Positions 34,835 to 51,209 of a DNA stretch of 64,000 bases are shown here, one piece after another (position 1 is the stretch's first letter; each line of letters begins with the position of its first letter). The position numbers were made by a program, and so were the translations under genes. Location: positions 2,347,430-2,411,429 of the forward strand of contig NZ_CP133268.1 of assembly GCF_030915385.1 (NCBI RefSeq), read 5' to 3'. The notes under the pieces were generated by a model. It saw nothing but the letters and a program-made list of their open reading frames with translations, was not told the origin of the DNA and ran no database searches. The stretch comes from Neobacillus sp. PS3-12. GTDB taxonomy: Bacteria; Bacillota; Bacilli; Bacillales; Cytobacillaceae.

Positions 34835-35347
34835 TTAGATCACCTTCTTCCCAGTTTTCGCTTCATAGCGAATTTTTTCCTTTAATTTATTGATTCCATA
34901 TATTAAAGCTGCTGGGTTTGGTGGACATCCTGGAATATAGACGTCAACAGGAACAATCTGGTCCACTCCCTTAACTACGGAGTAGGATCTTACATACGGA
35001 CCTCCTGCAGTAGCACATGAACCCATCGCAATGACCCATTTTGGTTCAGGCATTTGATCGTAAATACGGCGTAGCAAGGGCGCCATTTTTTTCGTAACAG
35101 TACCCGATACGATCATGGCATCTGATTGACGTGGTGATGCCCGGAAAAATGATCCAAAACGGTCCAAGTCATAGTGGGAAGAACCAACACCCATCATTTC
35201 GATCGCACAACAAGCAAGACCAAATGTAACAGGGTAGATTGATGCACTTCTAGCCCATGCTTTCACTTGCTCCAGCGTTGTCAAGAATACATTTTTTCGC
35301 AATTCTTCCATTTCTTGTGGTGAAATATTGTCTAAATTTAGATCCAT
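34835..35347 (-). CDS. nuoB: NADH-quinone oxidoreductase subunit B (cluster N2)
   Basis: A 170-residue subunit binding the terminal 4Fe-4S cluster N2. The ligands are in [21 protein letters not shown] and [14 protein letters not shown] 35347 is chosen over the longer open frame because the product then starts at MDLNLDN and has normal length. It overlaps nuoA by 10 bp. Confidence 0.93.
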   Translation of the reverse strand: MDLNLDNISPQEMEELRKNVFLTTLEQVKAWARSASIYPVTFGLACCAIEMMGVGSSHYDLDRFGSFFRASPRQSDAMIVSGTVTKKMAPLLRRIYDQMPEPKWVIAMGSCATAGGPYVRSYSVVKGVDQIVPVDVYIPGCPPNPAALIYGINKLKEKIRYEAKTGKKVI

Positions 35348-35712
35348 TTTAACACCTTCTTCTTCCAAGCATAAGCTAAGCCAATGATCAGCATCACAAC
35401 GAAAATTAACATTTCGATTAATGCAAATACGCCCAAATGATTGTAGGCAACGGCCCATGGATATAAAAACACTGTTTCTACATCAAATACTACGAACATC
35501 AGGGCAAAAATATAATAGCGGACATTGAACTGTACACGTGCATCGTGAAATGGTTCAAGACCGCTCTCATATGTGGAAGCTTTCATCCTACTTGGCTGCT
35601 TTGGACGCATAAGCTTCCCTAAAAATAGTGCAATTGTAGGCAACAACACCCCGAGACACAAAAACGCAAAAACTATCAGATAGTTATTCTGATATACATG
35701 CAGTAGCCCCAT
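35338..35712 (-). CDS. nuoA: NADH-quinone oxidoreductase subunit A
   Basis: A 124-residue membrane subunit with three helices and the conserved loop [24 protein letters not shown] 35712 is preferred over the longer frame because GGAGGG is 8 nt upstream. It is the first gene of the operon, downstream of the promoter at 35770-35798. Confidence 0.93.
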   Translation of the reverse strand: MGLLHVYQNNYLIVFAFLCLGVLLPTIALFLGKLMRPKQPSRMKASTYESGLEPFHDARVQFNVRYYIFALMFVVFDVETVFLYPWAVAYNHLGVFALIEMLIFVVMLIIGLAYAWKKKVLKWI

Positions 35713-35769
35713 GCCTTTTTCCCTCCATCGTTGTAGGATATATATATAATGAAACGTGTAACCGAATAC

Positions 35770-35798
35770 ATTATAGCATTGTTGTAAATCGGTGTCGA
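35770..35798 (-). promoter_or_regulatory. SigA promoter of the nuo operon
   Basis: Minus-strand -35 TCGACA (35793-35798), a 17-bp spacer and TATAAT (35770-35775) with TG one base before the -10. Further upstream, TTTTTTGACAATT (35836-35847) and TTCCGACAAT (35822-35831) resemble Spo0A boxes with one mismatch each. The rest of 35713-36359 holds a small hairpin (GGGCG...CGCCC, about 35902-35918), the pseudogene below and the atp terminator. Confidence 0.75.
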
Positions 35799-36088
35799 TA
35801 AATGTTCGATAAAATTGGAAATTCCGACAATGATATTTTTTGACAATTCTGTAATTGTTAAAAACTGAACAAACATCGTTTTTCTCGGATGAAGCGAGGA
35901 CGGGCGACACCGCCCCGAACCCCGCTAGGTCTATTTACTTATTTTTCGGTCCTGTTTCATCAACACAAGCATTATCATTTAATAATAAAAAAATGGGTCT
36001 GTCAGTGAGAATTGTCATTAGTTTTTATGAGTTTGTTTTTTTTTCACAAAGTCGCGGCTCATTTTAACTTATGCACGTCTTTTCTATT

Positions 36089-36315
36089 TTATGAAAGTTT
36101 TGGCAAGTCAAATTGTCCGCTTGGACCGGGCTTAAAGTCGACCGCTTTTATGACAGCGTCTACATGATGTGCGGGAATTCCTGGCCTGTTTCGTGGATGT
36201 CTTTATAGACGATTTGGGCTTTTACTTTGTCTTATTTAAGGTAAAATTCTTTTGGTTTAGTATAGTAATTTTTTACTAGAAACTCATAACCACTTTTTTT
36301 AATTACAAAATCCAA
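36089..36315 (-). pseudogene. Relic of a small unidentified protein gene
   Basis: On the minus strand, from TTG 36315, a frame reads DFVIKKSGYEFLVKNYY...KPKEFYLK, meets TAA (36232-36234), and continues DKVKAQIVYKDIHETGQEFP. After one missing base in a CGGG stretch at 36172-36175 it goes on as HHVDAVIKAVDFKPGPSGQF to a stop at 36089. The whole makes about 75 plausible residues broken by one stop and one shift. I do not recognise the family. The relic starts at the edge of the atp terminator. It may be real decay or partly sequencing error. Confidence 0.5.
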
Positions 36316-36344
36316 AAAAGAGCCCTCCCAAGTGAGAGGACTCT
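36313..36344 (-). terminator. Terminator of the atp operon
   Basis: Eleven-bp stem (36319-36329 with 36334-36344) with two G-U pairs on the transcript and six T after it. Confidence 0.85.
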
Positions 36345-36359
36345 CTTCTATTATAAATA

Positions 36360-36767
<408 letters not shown>

Positions 36768-36785
36768 TTACCCTCCTGGCAGGAA

Positions 36786-38270
<1,485 letters not shown>

Positions 38271-38289
38271 TCACTGTTCTTATTTATTC

Positions 38290-39153
<864 letters not shown>

Positions 39154-39237
39154 TCACCACCCGTTTTCAAAGAATGTTCAGGCGAGCGCTCGCTCAAAAA
39201 TTTCAGGAGCGCTTACACCCTCAATTTATTAGACCTA

Positions 39238-40767
<1,530 letters not shown>

Positions 40768-40773
40768 TCAAAC

Positions 40774-41858
<1,085 letters not shown>

Positions 41859-41947
41859 TTACGTTAAATAAACGCTTCTTTTCCGTTACATAAATGAATG
41901 GCGAAGTTTTTTACATTACCTCTTCGCCACTTAAATTTTCGCTAATT

Positions 41948-42175
<228 letters not shown>

Positions 42176-42233
42176 TTAAATTGGTTAAAAATATATTATT
42201 TTAATAATTTGCTAATAATGAGTCAGGAATATC

Positions 42234-43329
<1,096 letters not shown>

Positions 43330-43335
43330 AAATGT

Positions 43336-43566
43336 TCAATCTCCCGAGTTAAAGTTGCGGATTGATATGATCATAGAATACGTTCCTGCTGCTAAACCAA
43401 TTAACAGTCCGATTATTAAAAAAATTGGTTCGGTACCCCATTTATGATCCAGCCAGCGGCCGACAAAAATACCTATGAGGATGCACCCGACTAACTGGGA
43501 GACAATTTGCGACATTAGTGCCATTGCCCGAAACGGGTTTCGCTTATTTTTATCGTGTTGGCTCAT
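43336..43566 (-). CDS. atpZ: AtpZ/AtpI-family small membrane protein
   Basis: A 76-residue protein with two helices. It has the pattern FVGRWLDHKWGTEPIFLIIGLLIG found in AtpZ proteins, which with AtpI have been linked to Mg2+ and Ca2+ handling and to ATP synthase. It is the first gene of the atp operon, 130 bp from the promoter. Confidence 0.85.
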   Translation of the reverse strand: MSQHDKNKRNPFRAMALMSQIVSQLVGCILIGIFVGRWLDHKWGTEPIFLIIGLLIGLAAGTYSMIISIRNFNSGD

Positions 43567-43696
43567 ATTTTCACATCCTCACTGGAAGAGAATGAGAGTC
43601 AAGTTGAGGAAAATTTATGTATAAAATTCTTGCCCTCTGTGATAAATATCATTGCATTTCTTAGTGTGAAAACCCTACCAAGCAATACCCTCGTTT

Positions 43697-43725
43697 AGCA
43701 TACAATAGGCATTTGACAATGTCAA
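43697..43725 (-). promoter_or_regulatory. SigA promoter of the atp operon
   Basis: Minus-strand TTGACA (43720-43725), a 17-bp spacer and TATGCT (43697-43702). The -35 lies in a TTGACATTGTCAA dyad. The rest of 43567-43894 has the leader of the operon, AT-rich sequence and the next terminator; no gene is seen. Confidence 0.75.
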
Positions 43726-43865
43726 TTGATTTGGGGCGATAATATTCACAAAAATGACAAATTTTTTACTTGGAAATATTATACATAAATGTAATTGACG
43801 TTCATCGGTAACTGTATGGTGAAATAAGTACATTTTTGTCATTTTACCTATCCTATTATATAACA

Positions 43866-43886
43866 AAAGGCAGCATAATGCTGCCA
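43866..43886 (-). terminator. Terminator of the S8 protease gene
   Basis: Stem GGCAGCAT/ATGCTGCC (43869-43885), with TTTTG on the minus-strand 3' side. Confidence 0.75.
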
Positions 43887-43894
43887 AATTCTAC

Positions 43895-46169
43895 TTATTT
43901 TTTTAAAATTGTAATAACTGTTTCGATAAAATCTTCCTTTTGGTATTTTTTCGCAAAAACTTTTGCAATATATGTACCTTCTGGAGGCAGCAGATCAGAT
44001 GCTATCTCTTTCTTCAACAACCCTTTTTCGACATTCCTCCCACTATCCAAAAATCCGACAAACCGATAGTCCCGTGCATCAAATAACGCAATCCCAAATT
44101 CATCGGCACCTCCAGGTAAATATACCTCATACCGATACGTCCCTGGCTTGTCCCCGGCGCCGAAATCAAATCCCATTACTCGTGGATAATTGGGTTCTTC
44201 CAGCACATAAATATAGGGCAGCTGAATTTCTTCCGATCCCTCCTGTAATGTAAGGTAGCCATCATAAAGCTTTTGCTTAAAGTGTTTCGGATCGACGGCC
44301 AGTTCAATCTCTACTTCCTTCTTTTCTTTTGGTTCAAGTGTAAACGAGAGCGGAAACTTCCACATCAGTCCTTCTGTTGGGGCTGGCAGCTTGAACGAAT
44401 AGCTTTGTTGATGGTCGCTTGTATTTTCAACCGTTATATAGGCTTTATGACGATTCTCCTGTCCTACCAGTTGAAACTTGCCAAATTGCAGCGAACTAGG
44501 GGTAACTAGTGAATCCGCCTTCATTGCCAGGTCCACCCTAATACGCCCCGCCCCCTGTTCATAGGTCCGATAGGGTGACTGATCCTTTTTTACTAGTGGC
44601 TGAGCAGTATTCATAAGTGCTGCCTTTATTTGAGCAGGTGACCAATCTGGGTGTGCCTGTTTTATAAGTGCGCAGGCCCCCGCAACATGCGGCGCAGCCA
44701 TGCTCGTCCCTCGAAGTGCCAGGTATCCCCCGGAATTGTCGAATTAATGGCAACGCCCGGTGCCACTGAATCCGGCTTAATCTCCCAAGAACCTGTCACC
44801 GGCCCCGCGAACTAAAGTCGGCCAGTTGATCTTTTTCTTCTATTATATTAAGTCGTGCTGTGTGACTCTGTTTTTTTTGTAAAAATTGGCCTTCCCGCTT
44901 AGATAGAGCACCAACGGGAATCGGTAATGAGCGCTCAAGGTTCCCGCTAAAGCTCCCAGCCGTATTGTTGTAGATCAACACTGCAATCGCTCCCGCTTCC
45001 TGGGCGTTTTTGGCCTTCTCGGTAAATGTTAAGCCCCCCCTTTGGATAAGGGCAATTTTACCTTTAATATCTTTAAAGTCGGTCTTTCTTCCCATTCCTG
45101 CTGGGACAATATCCAGAGGATGGTCGAACTCCCATTTTTGCGAGCCATCCATCGGGTCGATTCTGATTTGGCGGTCAGGTTCTACTTGCAGGTAGGGAAC
45201 CTCCAAGGATGGCGTTGAGGCTCCGACAGAAATTGCCTTCGATGCTGTTCCTGGCGCCCCAACGGTCCAGACATTCGGTCCGGAGTTGCCTGCAGCAGCC
45301 ACGGCAACAATCCCTTTATCCACAGCACGATTTAAGGCTAGTGATATTGGCATGTCAGGTCCGTTGACATCGTCGCCAAGTGACAGGTTCATTATGTCGA
45401 CTTTGTCCTTAATCGCCTGCTCGATAGCAGCGAGCACCTGCTCGGTCGTCCCCGCCCCGCCCGGGCCAAGTGCGCGGTAGGCAATGATCGTTGCTTCTGG
45501 CGCAACACCTTGTATTTTTCCATTGCCCGCAATAATGCCGGCCACATGTGTACCGTGGAGTGTCGCTTTCGACGGGTCTTTAAGATTCTTCGTTTCCATC
45601 GGGTCGCTGTCATTATCAACAATGTCGCGGCCGCCCCCATAACTTCGCAAGAGATCGGGGTGCGTGTAATCGATGCCTGTGTCAATGACGCCAACTTTTA
45701 TCCCTTTTCCCGTTAATCGGTTATCTTTTTGATCAAAGTATCCGCGGATTTTCTCTCCACCGATAATCTCTACGTTCTGTTCCATTTCGGCATGGTATTC
45801 GTTGACCCGTGAGACTGTGATGATTGGTTTTTCTTTTGTTAGGTTTGAAATCGATGCCGGCGGGCCTTCCACTGAAAACCCGTCGAGTGCCTCGTGGAAA
45901 ATGGTTCGCAATTTGATGTCAGGATGTGCTGCGATTAATTTACGGATCTCCCTTTCCGTCTGCGGTTTTTGCAATTGAACAATCGCAACGGTATTCGAGG
46001 TATCTGGCGGGAGCGGCGGAATGCCAAGAGTATATTGTGTTCGTGAGGATATTTGTATTTTCGGTATTTTAATGATTGGTACGTTATTAACTAGTCCGTT
46101 CGCTTTCGAAGGGTTTGGTGGGGTTAGTACTATTACTACTGTTGATACTATCAATAAAAACATTCGCAT
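43895..46169 (-). CDS. Secreted S8 subtilisin-like protease with PA domain, Vpr-like (two frameshifts)
   Basis: A preproprotease of about 758 residues. After a signal peptide and an I9-like propeptide, the S8 domain has the Asp in [15 protein letters not shown], the His in [11 protein letters not shown] and the Ser in [14 protein letters not shown] insert (about 330-440) lies between His and Ser, as in Vpr, and a beta-rich C-terminal part follows. The frame is broken twice. One base is missing from C-runs at 44803-44806 and 44727-44731; with both restored it reads [20 protein letters not shown] then [19 protein letters not shown] 46172 and ATG 46169 are possible starts; 46169 fits GGGGGA better. 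Confidence 0.88.
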
Positions 46170-46186
46170 CACGAAATCCCCCTTTT

Positions 46187-47233
46187 TTAGATAGGTTTTT
46201 CCGTGGGTAGGGGAATTATGCCTTTGAGTTGCTTGCTTTTTGGTAGGAGGAAGTATTCGTTGGGATTTTTAATTAACTCTGAAAGTTGGTAAGTGCTTCC
46301 GCCCTTTGTACCAATCAATGGGAGGTCAGATAATAATCCTAAGGCAATACTTCGAGTAGGTATATGGAGAAACTCCCTGCATTGGCGGTTGGTAATGGTA
46401 GATTGATTTATGAGGAAATAATCATATAGCGAAGCAATATGCGCATTTTTTGAGTAATGATTGCAATTTGGACAAAACCAGTTGGCGGGCACACGCAGCA
46501 TAGGCACGTAGTTACAGATAGCGCAGCGTACACCTGTCTTGATATCGATTTGGGGTATTTCATATTTTTGAAGAATATTCGTTAAGTGAGGGGTATTTTC
46601 TTTTAATAGAAGCCGATTTAATCTTTTGGAGTCCGACTTGTCTAAGATTGGAGTTGTGTACTTTGCTTCTAGTTCTAGAAGTTTTTCTAAAAGCAGAGGG
46701 GTATGAATAACTTTTTGGAAGATTTGTTCGTTTCCGGGGGTTGTTTCAAGGATCGTTGCCGGATTGCTAAAGACCACTAGCCATACAATCGGGAATGGAG
46801 GAATTTTATGTTTGTTAAGCCAAGCCTGAAAATGATATTGATGCATTTGCGCTTGTAGCATCGGGTTTTGGAAGCCTTCTCTTTCACCGTTCCAGGTTCT
46901 GATCATTTGTTTGGAGTATTTATCAAAATAGAGGGTGCCAAGGATATTTTTGATTTCGAGGATGAGGCCAAAATATGAGGTGTAGAGAAAGGTGTCAATT
47001 TGAAAAGGGTCATCTTTTTTTGCTTGAAGATTTAAATCTGTGATGATGGTATACTTATTATTCGCGAATTTTTCAAGCAGTCTATCTACCGTTCGCTCTC
47101 CATGATAACCAGCCCAGCTTTTCAGTTCAGATTTTTCAAGCCTTGGCTGTTTAGAGTGATTTTTTGAAATTCGCGACCTTACTGCAATGATCTGTTGAAG
47201 GTTGAGCGGAATGGTCCGTTCGTTTAAAAACAT
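46187..47233 (-). CDS. NERD domain protein with zinc ribbon (second copy)
   Basis: A 348-residue paralogue of the protein at 19286-20281. The NERD domain has GYHGERTVDRLLEKF, FQIDTFLYTS and LILEIKNILG, and a Cys4 zinc ribbon (CAICN...CPNC) follows. The central region shares the pattern 'EQIFQKV...TLLE/L'. ATG 47233 is preceded by GGAGGG at 7 nt. It is next to the TTGCACG array (47364-47605). Role unknown. Confidence 0.78.
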   Translation of the reverse strand: MFLNERTIPLNLQQIIAVRSRISKNHSKQPRLEKSELKSWAGYHGERTVDRLLEKFANNKYTIITDLNLQAKKDDPFQIDTFLYTSYFGLILEIKNILGTLYFDKYSKQMIRTWNGEREGFQNPMLQAQMHQYHFQAWLNKHKIPPFPIVWLVVFSNPATILETTPGNEQIFQKVIHTPLLLEKLLELEAKYTTPILDKSDSKRLNRLLLKENTPHLTNILQKYEIPQIDIKTGVRCAICNYVPMLRVPANWFCPNCNHYSKNAHIASLYDYFLINQSTITNRQCREFLHIPTRSIALGLLSDLPLIGTKGGSTYQLSELIKNPNEYFLLPKSKQLKGIIPLPTEKPI

Positions 47234-47363
47234 GCATTTTCCCTCCTTTTTTGTATTGCACTCCTAAAATGTTCGCTTCATTTGCAAAAATCCCTGCAAT
47301 AACTTTTTGACATTTTTGTTGCGGGTGATCGAGGGTGGATGGCTTGAGGGTTTTTTGGGGAGG

Positions 47364-47605
47364 TTTGCACATTTTTTGGGATGCCTTGCACGTTTTCTCG
47401 GTTGGCTTGCACGTTTTTCGAGGGGCCTTGCACGTTTTGCCTTTTTCTGTAAATTCCTTTTAATTAAGGGTTGGAGCGGTGAATTGATGTTTGCACGTTT
47501 TCCATGGGCGCTTGCACGTTTTTGAGTTCCGCTTGCACTCTTTTTCCGTTGGCTTGCACGTTTTTCGAGAGGCCTTGCACGTTTTGCCTTTTTCTGTAAA
47601 TTTCA
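47364..47605. repeat. TTGCACG array with exact 21-bp spacing
   Basis: TTGCAC begins at 47365, 47386, 47407, 47428, 47491, 47512, 47533, 47554 and 47575. All steps are 21 bp except 47428 to 47491, which is 63 (three steps), so the phase is kept across two missing copies. Most copies continue GTTTT or GTTTTTCG. The blocks 47407-47450 and 47554-47598 are near-identical. It fills the 475-bp gap between the NERD gene and the regulator. Confidence 0.95.
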
Positions 47606-47708
47606 CCCATCTTTTTTAGCTAGATTTCTCATAGAGAATGACTCATGCATGTTTTGCTTATTTCTACAAACCATGAACAAGAACTGAACAAAAAAGGAGC
47701 AAATAACT

Positions 47709-48707
47709 TTGACCAAATATCTAACCCTCGAGCTAGCGCAAGAGATTGTGGATAAAATGATGCAGGATATCCCTTATAGCATCAATATTATGGACGAAAA
47801 AGGAATTATCATCGGGAGCGGAAATAAGGCCCGTGTCGGGACCCTTCATAAAGGAGCGGTGAGAGCACTGGAATTCGGGACTATGGTGGAAATTACTCAA
47901 AACGATCGGTACGAGAAAAAAGGCACAAATGAACCGATTGTGATTGGAGACCAATTTATCGGCGTAGTGGGCATTACCGGAGAACCTAACGAGGTCAGGC
48001 CCTTTTGTAAACTAGTTAAAACCACCGTTTCGCTATTAATTGAACAAAGCATTATGATTGGGAACCGCGAAGCAGCAAGAAAAAGAGAATCCGCCTTTCT
48101 CGATGCGTTATTGAATGAAAAAAAGGAATACTCCGAGGAACTGATCGACGAAGCGAAACATTTCCAAATCAACTTACATAGTGATACAACCGTCCTGCTC
48201 ATCAAGAATATGGAGGAGCTCAAAACATCATTACCGTATTTCAAAAAACAAAATGAAAATTTTTTGATCGTCATGCTGCAAAATCCCAATGAATTGGAAA
48301 AACTGGTCAACAGTATACTAAATGCCAGCCAGCTTTCCGTCGTCGTTTCGGCAGGCCTGCACCAGGCTAATATCGCAAAAAGCTACCGCCAAGCCTACCT
48401 ATGTATGAAAATCGCCGAAAACCTCAACCTGGCTGACCGTTTTCTAACTTATAAAGACTTTCACTTTTTAGCAGAACTTTCGCAAATAACAATCGAGGCA
48501 AAACCACTCAATCTAACCGATATCCTTTTGGAAACGCTAAAAACTTATATCAACCAGAATGGCAATCCTACGGATACAGCGCAGGAACTAATCATCCACC
48601 GCAATACCCTATATTATCGGCTCGACCGTATTAAGCAATTAACCGGAAAAGACCCTACCAAAATCCTCGATTTATTTGAATTAACGTACATATTATTGCA
48701 ACAATGA
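47709..48707 (+). CDS. cdaR: CdaR-type sugar diacid/glycerate regulator
   Basis: A 332-residue activator. The N-terminal sugar-diacid recognition domain has DIPYSINIMDEKGIIIGSG and the C-terminal PucR-type HTH has LIIHRNTLYYRLDRIKQLTG. CdaR proteins sense glycerate, glucarate or galactarate and activate uptake genes. It converges on the glycerate kinase/permease operon (48720-51185). A palindrome with core TTGTGCA at 51270-51291, centred about 64 bp upstream of the operon start site, is its probable target. The start is TTG 47709 with AAGGAG 9 nt upstream. Confidence 0.85.
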   Translation: MTKYLTLELAQEIVDKMMQDIPYSINIMDEKGIIIGSGNKARVGTLHKGAVRALEFGTMVEITQNDRYEKKGTNEPIVIGDQFIGVVGITGEPNEVRPFCKLVKTTVSLLIEQSIMIGNREAARKRESAFLDALLNEKKEYSEELIDEAKHFQINLHSDTTVLLIKNMEELKTSLPYFKKQNENFLIVMLQNPNELEKLVNSILNASQLSVVVSAGLHQANIAKSYRQAYLCMKIAENLNLADRFLTYKDFHFLAELSQITIEAKPLNLTDILLETLKTYINQNGNPTDTAQELIIHRNTLYYRLDRIKQLTGKDPTKILDLFELTYILLQQ

Positions 48708-48709
48708 AA

Positions 48710-48736
48710 AAGCACAAAACTAAACGTTTTGTGCTT
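48710..48736 (-). terminator. Terminator of the glycerate operon
   Basis: Perfect stem AAGCACAAAAC/GTTTTGTGCTT with five T on the minus-strand side. The glycerate kinase stop codon (48720-48722) is in the hairpin. Confidence 0.85.
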
Positions 48737-49871
48737 GCGTCATCATCAACAAACGAGCGATGTTTTCAGCTGTTTTTTCAATATTTTCCTGACCAGTAGC
48801 CAGTGCTTCTTCCAAGCTCGTGGCTTTTGGCAGTATTCCAAAAATGGCATCAATGCCTTTGTCATAGAGCACATCCACTTCGCCCACGTATCCAGCTAGG
48901 GCAATGACGGGTTTCCCGTATTTTTTTGCCGCTTGGGCTACACCATATGGCGTTTTTCCATATTGTGTTTGAAAATCGATGCCGCCTTCACCCGTCAGCA
49001 CAAAATCAGCCATTTTAACTTTATCTTCTAGTTTGGTAAAATCAATGACTAATTCAATGCCTCTTCTTAATTCAGCACTCGTAAACGCCAGAAGACCTGC
49101 ACCCAAGCCGCCAGCTGCGCCAGCGCCCGGAAAATCGCTTAAATCCTTGCCCAGTTGTTCCTTCAATACTCCTGCATAATGAGCGAGGTTCGCATCTAAG
49201 GTTTGCACCATTTCCGGTGTTGCCCCTTTTTGCGGACCGAAAACATGGGAAGCTCCTTTTTCGCCGCATAACGGATTCGTTACATCTGATGCGACATAAA
49301 TTTTCGTATCTTTTAAACGAGGATCGATGCCAGTAACGTCCACCGTTGCTAAACGGCCGAGTACGCCGCCGCCAAAGCCAAGTTCCTCGCCATTTTCATC
49401 CAATAACCTTACACCCAGCGCCTGAGCCATTCCAGCACCACCATCATTTGTGGCACTGCCGCCGATCCCGATAATTATTTTCCTGACACCTTGATCTAAG
49501 GCAGCTTTGATTAATTCACCCGTACCATAGGTAGTCGTGACTAAAGGATTCTTCGTTTCTTTGTTGACAAATTGAATCCCACTTGCGGAAGCCATTTCGA
49601 TCGCCGCTGTTTCGCCATCACCGAGAATGCCGAAGCTCGCATCAACAGGTGTCCCAAGCGGTCCGGTTACCGTCACCGGATAGATTTTTCCTTCTGAAGC
49701 ATCAACGAGTGATTGAACGGTTCCTTCACCTCCATCGGCCATTGGCACTTGAATGCACACCGCTTCTGGCAGCGCCTTTTTAATTCCCTTTTCCATTGCC
49801 ATACAAACTTCTTTTGCTGTCATGCTTTCTTTAAATGAATCTGGTGCTAACACAAAAACTGGACTTTTCAC
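48720..49871 (-). CDS. glxK: Glycerate kinase
   Basis: A 383-residue cytosolic kinase of the GlxK/GarK family, phosphorylating glycerate with ATP. Its signatures are APDSFKESMTA, PMADGGEGT, GIGGSATNDGG and the C-terminal ADFVLTGEGGIDFQTQYGKTP. GTG 49871 is used because AAGGGG is 7 nt upstream; the frame opens at 49880. It is directly downstream of the permease gene. Confidence 0.9.
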   Translation of the reverse strand: MKSPVFVLAPDSFKESMTAKEVCMAMEKGIKKALPEAVCIQVPMADGGEGTVQSLVDASEGKIYPVTVTGPLGTPVDASFGILGDGETAAIEMASASGIQFVNKETKNPLVTTTYGTGELIKAALDQGVRKIIIGIGGSATNDGGAGMAQALGVRLLDENGEELGFGGGVLGRLATVDVTGIDPRLKDTKIYVASDVTNPLCGEKGASHVFGPQKGATPEMVQTLDANLAHYAGVLKEQLGKDLSDFPGAGAAGGLGAGLLAFTSAELRRGIELVIDFTKLEDKVKMADFVLTGEGGIDFQTQYGKTPYGVAQAAKKYGKPVIALAGYVGEVDVLYDKGIDAIFGILPKATSLEEALATGQENIEKTAENIARLLMMTQAQNV

Positions 49872-49883
49872 GTGCCCCACCCC

Positions 49884-51185
49884 TTATTTCAAAATAAATC
49901 CATATAAAATCGTTGCCACTATCATCATCGTTCCCCCGACAATCGACTCAAACGGAACAACGCTCAATCGTTCTTTAATCGACATCTTCATTCCGCTTGC
50001 TGTTACATGGAAATAGTTCCCTTGCGGCAAGTGGTCAATCACCGTCGCACCAGTGTGTACCATGGCTGCAGCAGCAATTGGAGCTGTACCCATATTTAAG
50101 ATTGCCTTGCTAAATGAACCAGTTGCCAAAATAACACCTGTAGATGTGGATGCAGTCGCAGCCGCCATCAAGATCCCTGAGATTGGTGCCAAGAATGTAC
50201 CGGAAATTCCAGACGCCTTAATCAACGCCACAACTTCCACAGATAGATTCGAAGCCGAAATTAACCCGGCAATCGCCCCTGCACCAATCAAGATTAGCAC
50301 AGTGGAAGTCATGTTTTGCAAACCTGCAGCTGTGTACGACAATATCTGGTTTCTTTTTCCCATTGCCAGCATTCCTAAAACACCTGCTATTGGTAAAATG
50401 TACATAGCGTCTACTTTGAACGCAGCTAACGCTGGGATGTGGATAATCTGTCCTATTGGGCTGATCATCAGTAAAACAATGGCTACAACTGGCGCCACGA
50501 TTGCTCTTCCAATTGTAGGATATTCGCGACCTGTTTCGTTACTTTCAACAATATCTGTGTCTGCAACCTTTACGCCTTTATACTTAATCATCGAAGCCAC
50601 GATAACGGTTACAATTAAGCCAAAAATAGCTGGAATAAAGTCATAAATCATCACTTGGCTTAAATCAACATTAAAACCACGGGCAGCCGCAATTGTATTT
50701 GGGTTTGGAGAGATAACGTTACCTGCTTTACCACCGCCGGAAAGAGCTAAAAGTAAGGCAACTTTCGAGATTCCTGTTTTCTTCCCTACTGATAATGCAA
50801 TTGGAGCAACAATTAAAACGGCAACTGGAATAAATACTCCAACGGCGGTGATTATCATTGTTGCCAATGCTAGAGAGAAGATGGCCTTTTTTTCACCAAA
50901 TTTATTCACAATCGTTTGGGCAATCGTTTCAGCTGCGCCCGACTCCATCATCGCACCCGCCAGAACGCCGGCAGCTAAGACGCGGAGGACGGTTCCCATA
51001 ATACTTTGTGTTCCTGTTACTAATATATTTAAGGTTTGGTCAAGATTCGCTCCCCCGATTAATGCCCCAATGATAGCACCTAAGAAAAGTGAGTAAACCG
51101 GATTTAACTTTTTCAAGATCAGAATAATAGCAATCGCCAGTCCAATAATGGCTCCGACCCAACTGATCGTAATTGGATTCACCAT
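49884..51185 (-). CDS. GntP-family permease (probable glycerate transporter)
   Basis: A 433-residue membrane protein with about twelve helices and the family patterns SGGGKAGNVISPNPNTIAAAR and GATVIDHLPQGNYFHVTASG. GntP relatives carry gluconate and small hydroxy acids; the pairing with glycerate kinase suggests D-glycerate uptake. AGGAGGT precedes ATG 51185. It is the first gene of the operon. Confidence 0.85.
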   Translation of the reverse strand: MVNPITISWVGAIIGLAIAIILILKKLNPVYSLFLGAIIGALIGGANLDQTLNILVTGTQSIMGTVLRVLAAGVLAGAMMESGAAETIAQTIVNKFGEKKAIFSLALATMIITAVGVFIPVAVLIVAPIALSVGKKTGISKVALLLALSGGGKAGNVISPNPNTIAAARGFNVDLSQVMIYDFIPAIFGLIVTVIVASMIKYKGVKVADTDIVESNETGREYPTIGRAIVAPVVAIVLLMISPIGQIIHIPALAAFKVDAMYILPIAGVLGMLAMGKRNQILSYTAAGLQNMTSTVLILIGAGAIAGLISASNLSVEVVALIKASGISGTFLAPISGILMAAATASTSTGVILATGSFSKAILNMGTAPIAAAAMVHTGATVIDHLPQGNYFHVTASGMKMSIKERLSVVPFESIVGGTMMIVATILYGFILK

Positions 51186-51209
51186 GATGTAACCTCCTAA
51201 GATTTGTTT

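Noticed and set aside
34156..34893. A 245-codon plus-strand ORF rich in Leu and other antisense frames over nuoC.
   Set aside because: They mirror the Ala/Lys-rich NuoC repeats, and the minus-strand NuoC domain is clearly the coding frame.
44559..44753. A 64-codon ORF between the two protease fragments.
   Set aside because: It is the wrong frame of the S8 protease gene between its two missing-base sites.
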